A stretch of 18,208 nucleotides of DNA from Desulfuromonadaceae bacterium (GTDB taxonomy: Bacteria > Desulfobacterota > Desulfuromonadia > Desulfuromonadales > Geopsychrobacteraceae). How positions within the stretch are numbered: position 1 is the stretch's first letter; each line of letters begins with the position of its first letter. Below, one piece after another: positions 15,991-18,208 of this stretch. A model generated the notes under the pieces. The model was not told where the DNA came from, made no database searches, and saw only the letters and a program-made list of their open reading frames with translations. The stretch spans positions 1-18,208 of the forward strand of contig JADGED010000023.1 of the NCBI GenBank assembly GCA_016744555.1. Direction: 5' to 3'. The translations under genes were made by a program, and so were the position numbers.

Positions 15991-17733
15991 CTACACAAAG
16001 CCTTTATCTATCGGCTTTACGTCCACAATTTCACCACCAAAAATTTCCACTGCCGACTTTACTAGTGGGTGCTCAACGGCATTCGCCCGTAGTTTTTTTT
16101 TTCGGTCGCTCTCAAGCTGCTCACGTTCATCGTGTAACGACATCGGTGCACTTGTGCCACTACCAATTTTTTCAACCTCAATGATTACATCAGCACTAAA
16201 GTACTCTACTGCTAGCTCTTTGATTGTATCCCGCTTTTCAGTATCCACAAGGGAGAAATATCTCTCCGGCATACCAATCCGTAAGCGTGGTAGCGCTAGC
16301 AGCAACAAACTCGATTGTTCTAGCAAGGAGGAAATAGCGTGCTTCCTTTTTCCCTTAACAAAATCAACCATACCAGACCAACTTTTACCGGCTGAGATAA
16401 CTGCAGGAGAAGGCGATTGTAACGGAGGTGGAACTGCTGCAGGCGCAGAGGGTTGTGCCACTTCAGTCACCACTTCTTCAGGGTCAACAGGAATCGGCAC
16501 TTCAGTGTCTGGTGTGTCTGGTGTCGCTGCAGTTGACGCTACATTTATAGATGGCTTATTGAGATGCGGCGCTGCAGGCAACCCACCGGCAAGCTTTTGC
16601 TCTAAAGCAGCTAACCGTTGTATCAAAGTTGCGACATCAATCCCAGACGGCAATTCCGCCAACTTCACCAACACCATTTCCATGGTCAAACGAGGAAAAT
16701 TGGAAACCGCCAAATCGGCTTCAGCTCTAATCAATGTAGTCAACAGACGCTGTAGGTCATCCAATGACGCCGTTGTGGCAATGGCAGATAATTCTTGCAG
16801 TTCTGCATCACCAACATCAATAAGGTCACCTGGTTCATCCACCACCTTGAGCACAACCAGAGCTCGGACTAATTCTACCAGTTGCTGGCAAAATTGCCGA
16901 AATGAATGGCCATGACCGTCAACATTGTGGACCAACCCAAGCAGTTCTGCTGGCCTCCGTTCGAGAACTGCCTTAATTGTAGCTAGCAACAAAGCCCGAT
17001 CTACTAATCCCAGCAACCCTTGCAGCTCATCATCTCCAATTTGATCGCCACAAAAAGCGATCACCTGGTCGAGAGTTGACAGCGCATCGCGCATACTGCC
17101 ACCGGCACTACGGGCAATAATCGCCAGGCCGGTATCTGCAACGGTGATATTTTCTTGGTCAACAATAAAGCGTAAACGTGCCTGCAATGGGGCTAGACCA
17201 ATTTTCTTAAAATCAAACCGTTGGCAACGGGACAATATAGTAATAGGGATTTTATGCGGTTCGGTAGTAGCAAAAATAAATTTAGCGTGGCTAGGGGGTT
17301 CTTCAAGGGTTTTCAACAACGCATTAAATGCGTTGATCGAAAGCATGTGGACTTCATCAATGATAAAAATTTTATAGCGTGACTGGGACGGCAAATAGCG
17401 GATATTTTCCCGCAATTCACGAATATCATCAACGCCAGTATTAGACGCCCCATCAATTTCTAGAACATCGATACCTTGGCTTTTAGTGATTTCAACACAG
17501 GATGGACAGGTTCCACATGGGATAGTGGTTGGTCCTTCTTGACAGTTAAGAGCTTTGGCAAAGATTCGTGCAGCAGAAGTTTTACCGACACCACGAGCAC
17601 CAGTAAACAAAAAGGCGTGATGAACCCGGTCAGCAGTAATGGCATTTTTTAACGTCTGGCTAACGTGCTCTTGCCCGACCAGATCATCAAATATTTGCGG
17701 GCGCCACTTGCGCGCTAGAACCTGATATGACAT
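15991..17733 (-). CDS. dnaX: DNA polymerase III subunits gamma/tau
   Basis: The clamp-loader ATPase that opens and loads the beta clamp; tau also joins polymerase cores at the fork. 580 residues from the chosen ATG. Seen: canonical N-terminus SYQVLARKWRPQ, Walker A GARGVGKT (45-52), four zinc cysteines C64, C73, C76 and C79, Walker B IIDEVH (124-129), sensor SRC (168-170), then the lid and collar domains. A Pro/Ala-rich linker (about 395-445) leads to the C-terminal tau domain ending HPLVKSAVEIFGGEIVDVKPI. A GTG start at 17748 would add five residues, but GGAGG at 17740-17744 is 6 nt from the ATG at 17733, which gives the conserved start. Ten consecutive A on the coding strand (16093-16102), encoding K-K-K about 34 codons before the stop, may cause slippage. 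It follows the SRP RNA gene and is first in the dnaX-ybaB-recR group. Confidence 0.97.
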   Translation of the reverse strand: MSYQVLARKWRPQIFDDLVGQEHVSQTLKNAITADRVHHAFLFTGARGVGKTSAARIFAKALNCQEGPTTIPCGTCPSCVEITKSQGIDVLEIDGASNTGVDDIRELRENIRYLPSQSRYKIFIIDEVHMLSINAFNALLKTLEEPPSHAKFIFATTEPHKIPITILSRCQRFDFKKIGLAPLQARLRFIVDQENITVADTGLAIIARSAGGSMRDALSTLDQVIAFCGDQIGDDELQGLLGLVDRALLLATIKAVLERRPAELLGLVHNVDGHGHSFRQFCQQLVELVRALVVLKVVDEPGDLIDVGDAELQELSAIATTASLDDLQRLLTTLIRAEADLAVSNFPRLTMEMVLVKLAELPSGIDVATLIQRLAALEQKLAGGLPAAPHLNKPSINVASTAATPDTPDTEVPIPVDPEEVVTEVAQPSAPAAVPPPLQSPSPAVISAGKSWSGMVDFVKGKRKHAISSLLEQSSLLLLALPRLRIGMPERYFSLVDTEKRDTIKELAVEYFSADVIIEVEKIGSGTSAPMSLHDEREQLESDRKKKLRANAVEHPLVKSAVEIFGGEIVDVKPIDKGFV

Positions 17734-17819
17734 GAACTTCCTCCGCACTGCTTAGACTTGTTTATCGAATACTATTTGGATAACTGAGTTTTTTCAAGGT
17801 ACTGAAGCGACAATTCGGG

Positions 17820-17893
17820 CTAAGCAAAATGTCGTCCTCCAAGGCGGAGTTTTTTTCAGGGGTGAAGGCATACTCGCGGTATGCCGAAGTCCT
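17820..17893. repeat. Imperfect hairpin between SRP RNA and dnaX
   Basis: GGCATAC-N5-GTATGCC (near 17868-17886) is enclosed by an outer CAGG/CCTG pair with unpaired flanks. A/T runs lie on both sides. A second small hairpin (CTCC/GGAG) is at about 17836-17849. No gene is supported; it forms the dnaX leader or is an intergenic repeat unit. Confidence 0.35.
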
Positions 17894-17914
17894 GAAAAAC
17901 TGCGACAACGCAGT
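17894..17914 (-). terminator. Intrinsic terminator of the SRP RNA gene
   Basis: On the minus strand CTGCG-TTGT-CGCAG, extended by an A/T pair, then five T. It lies about 30 nt past the end of the SRP RNA helix. Confidence 0.7.
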
Positions 17915-17945
17915 AAGTCGGCATTTTTGCAACGCCAAACCACGA

Positions 17946-18075
17946 TTGCCGGTACAAGTGACAGCCAGGCACCCCCGCGGCACACGTCCAAAACCGCTAC
18001 CGCTGCTCCCTTCCGGGCCTGACGGAGTTTACGGATGGCCGTTGCGCGGGACCTGACTGTCACTTCTACCGGCAA
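17946..18075 (-). ncRNA. ffs: Small signal recognition particle RNA (4.5S type)
   Basis: The RNA component of the signal recognition particle, which binds Ffh and targets membrane proteins to the translocon. The diagnostic apical loop reads GTCAGGCCCGGAAGGGAGCA on the minus strand, with the GGAA tetraloop and the asymmetric AGCAGC side. The ends form a long helix: GCCGGTAGAAGTGACAG at the 5' side pairs almost perfectly with the 3' side CTGTCACTTGTACCGGC, and the outer two A/T pairs set the boundaries given. The size of about 130 nt is slightly above the 114 nt E. coli form; mature ends may be shorter. It has its own promoter and terminator. Placement just before dnaX is a common bacterial arrangement. 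Confidence 0.93.
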
Positions 18076-18092
18076 CGTTGACCAGAAGAATA

Positions 18093-18121
18093 TGTATAGT
18101 ACAAAACTTGCTTGTGGGCAA
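18093..18121 (-). promoter_or_regulatory. Promoter of the SRP RNA gene
   Basis: TTGCCC (18121-18116), 17-nt spacer and TATACA (18098-18093) on the minus strand, predicting a start near 18086, about 10 nt before the SRP RNA helix. Confidence 0.6.
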
Positions 18122-18208
18122 TACTGGTGATTGCCAGCACTACGATTTAATATTTTCCATAAATACTTAAAAAACAAAAACAGGGTCAAGGTCGCGGGGT
18201 TGCGGCCC

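Noticed and set aside
16340..16352. E. coli-type A AAA AAG frameshift site in dnaX
   Set aside because: The only similar place in the linker reads GGA AAA AGG, which does not allow the tandem -1 slip; the A10 run further on is the better slippage candidate.
16154..16915. A 253-residue plus-strand ORF
   Set aside because: It is entirely antisense to dnaX, rich in Ser/Thr/Ala as expected for a shadow frame, and dnaX is certain.
17762..17983. A 73-residue minus-strand ORF between the SRP RNA and dnaX
   Set aside because: It begins inside the SRP RNA helix and crosses that gene's terminator, and has no recognisable domain.
18150..18208. GC-rich sequence followed by T-runs at the right edge, possibly the end of another RNA gene or a terminator
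   Set aside because: No complementary arm is inside the window, so neither a terminator nor a tRNA end can be supported.

Overview
The window reads as an ordinary chromosomal segment of a free-living, largely anaerobic bacterium with moderate GC. The order SRP RNA–dnaX–ybaB–recR–pyruvate:ferredoxin oxidoreductase, the style of the RecR C-terminus, the single-chain PFOR and the ELWxxDGT lipoprotein suggest a Desulfuromonadales-type bacterium (Geobacter/Desulfuromonas relatives). This assignment comes from memory of family sequences and gene order, not from a search, and is moderately confident.

Layout. Almost everything is on the minus strand. From the right end: a small SRP RNA with its own promoter and terminator (about 18121-17894), dnaX, ybaB, recR, then the 1191-residue PFOR (11110-14685), closed by a perfect 14-bp terminator hairpin. 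A 450-bp gene-free stretch with several palindromes follows. Next come a large ELWxxDGT-repeat lipoprotein (7475-10600), a class I/II PLP aminotransferase (5792-7099), transketolase (3483-5474), an exported protein of unknown function (1517-3286), a YwbE/DUF2196 protein (1267-1461) and a COG2112-type predicted protein kinase (427-1221). The only convincing plus-strand gene is a 5'-truncated putative helix-turn-helix protein at the left edge (2-379), convergent with the kinase.

Regulation is the most interesting part. Upstream of the aminotransferase is a complete-looking transcription attenuator: a near-consensus sigma70 promoter, a ribosome binding site, a 27-codon alanine-rich leader ORF, a strong intrinsic terminator ending just before the aminotransferase ribosome binding site, and an exact 8-nt antiterminator pairing between leader and terminator. 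Upstream of recR–PFOR, a perfect 19-bp palindrome containing ATTGGT-N3-ACCAAT lies just downstream of a perfect TATAAT. That is the operator form of the FadR/PdhR branch of GntR regulators, and it suggests pyruvate- or lactate-responsive control of the PFOR transcript. dnaX carries a ten-A run near its 3' end that could cause slippage and give a shorter product.

The metabolic genes fit a pyruvate-centred theme: PFOR interconverts pyruvate and acetyl-CoA, the aminotransferase probably links a 2-oxo acid (possibly pyruvate/alanine) to glutamate, and transketolase supplies pentose phosphates. No mobile elements, CRISPR arrays, tRNA or rRNA genes were seen.
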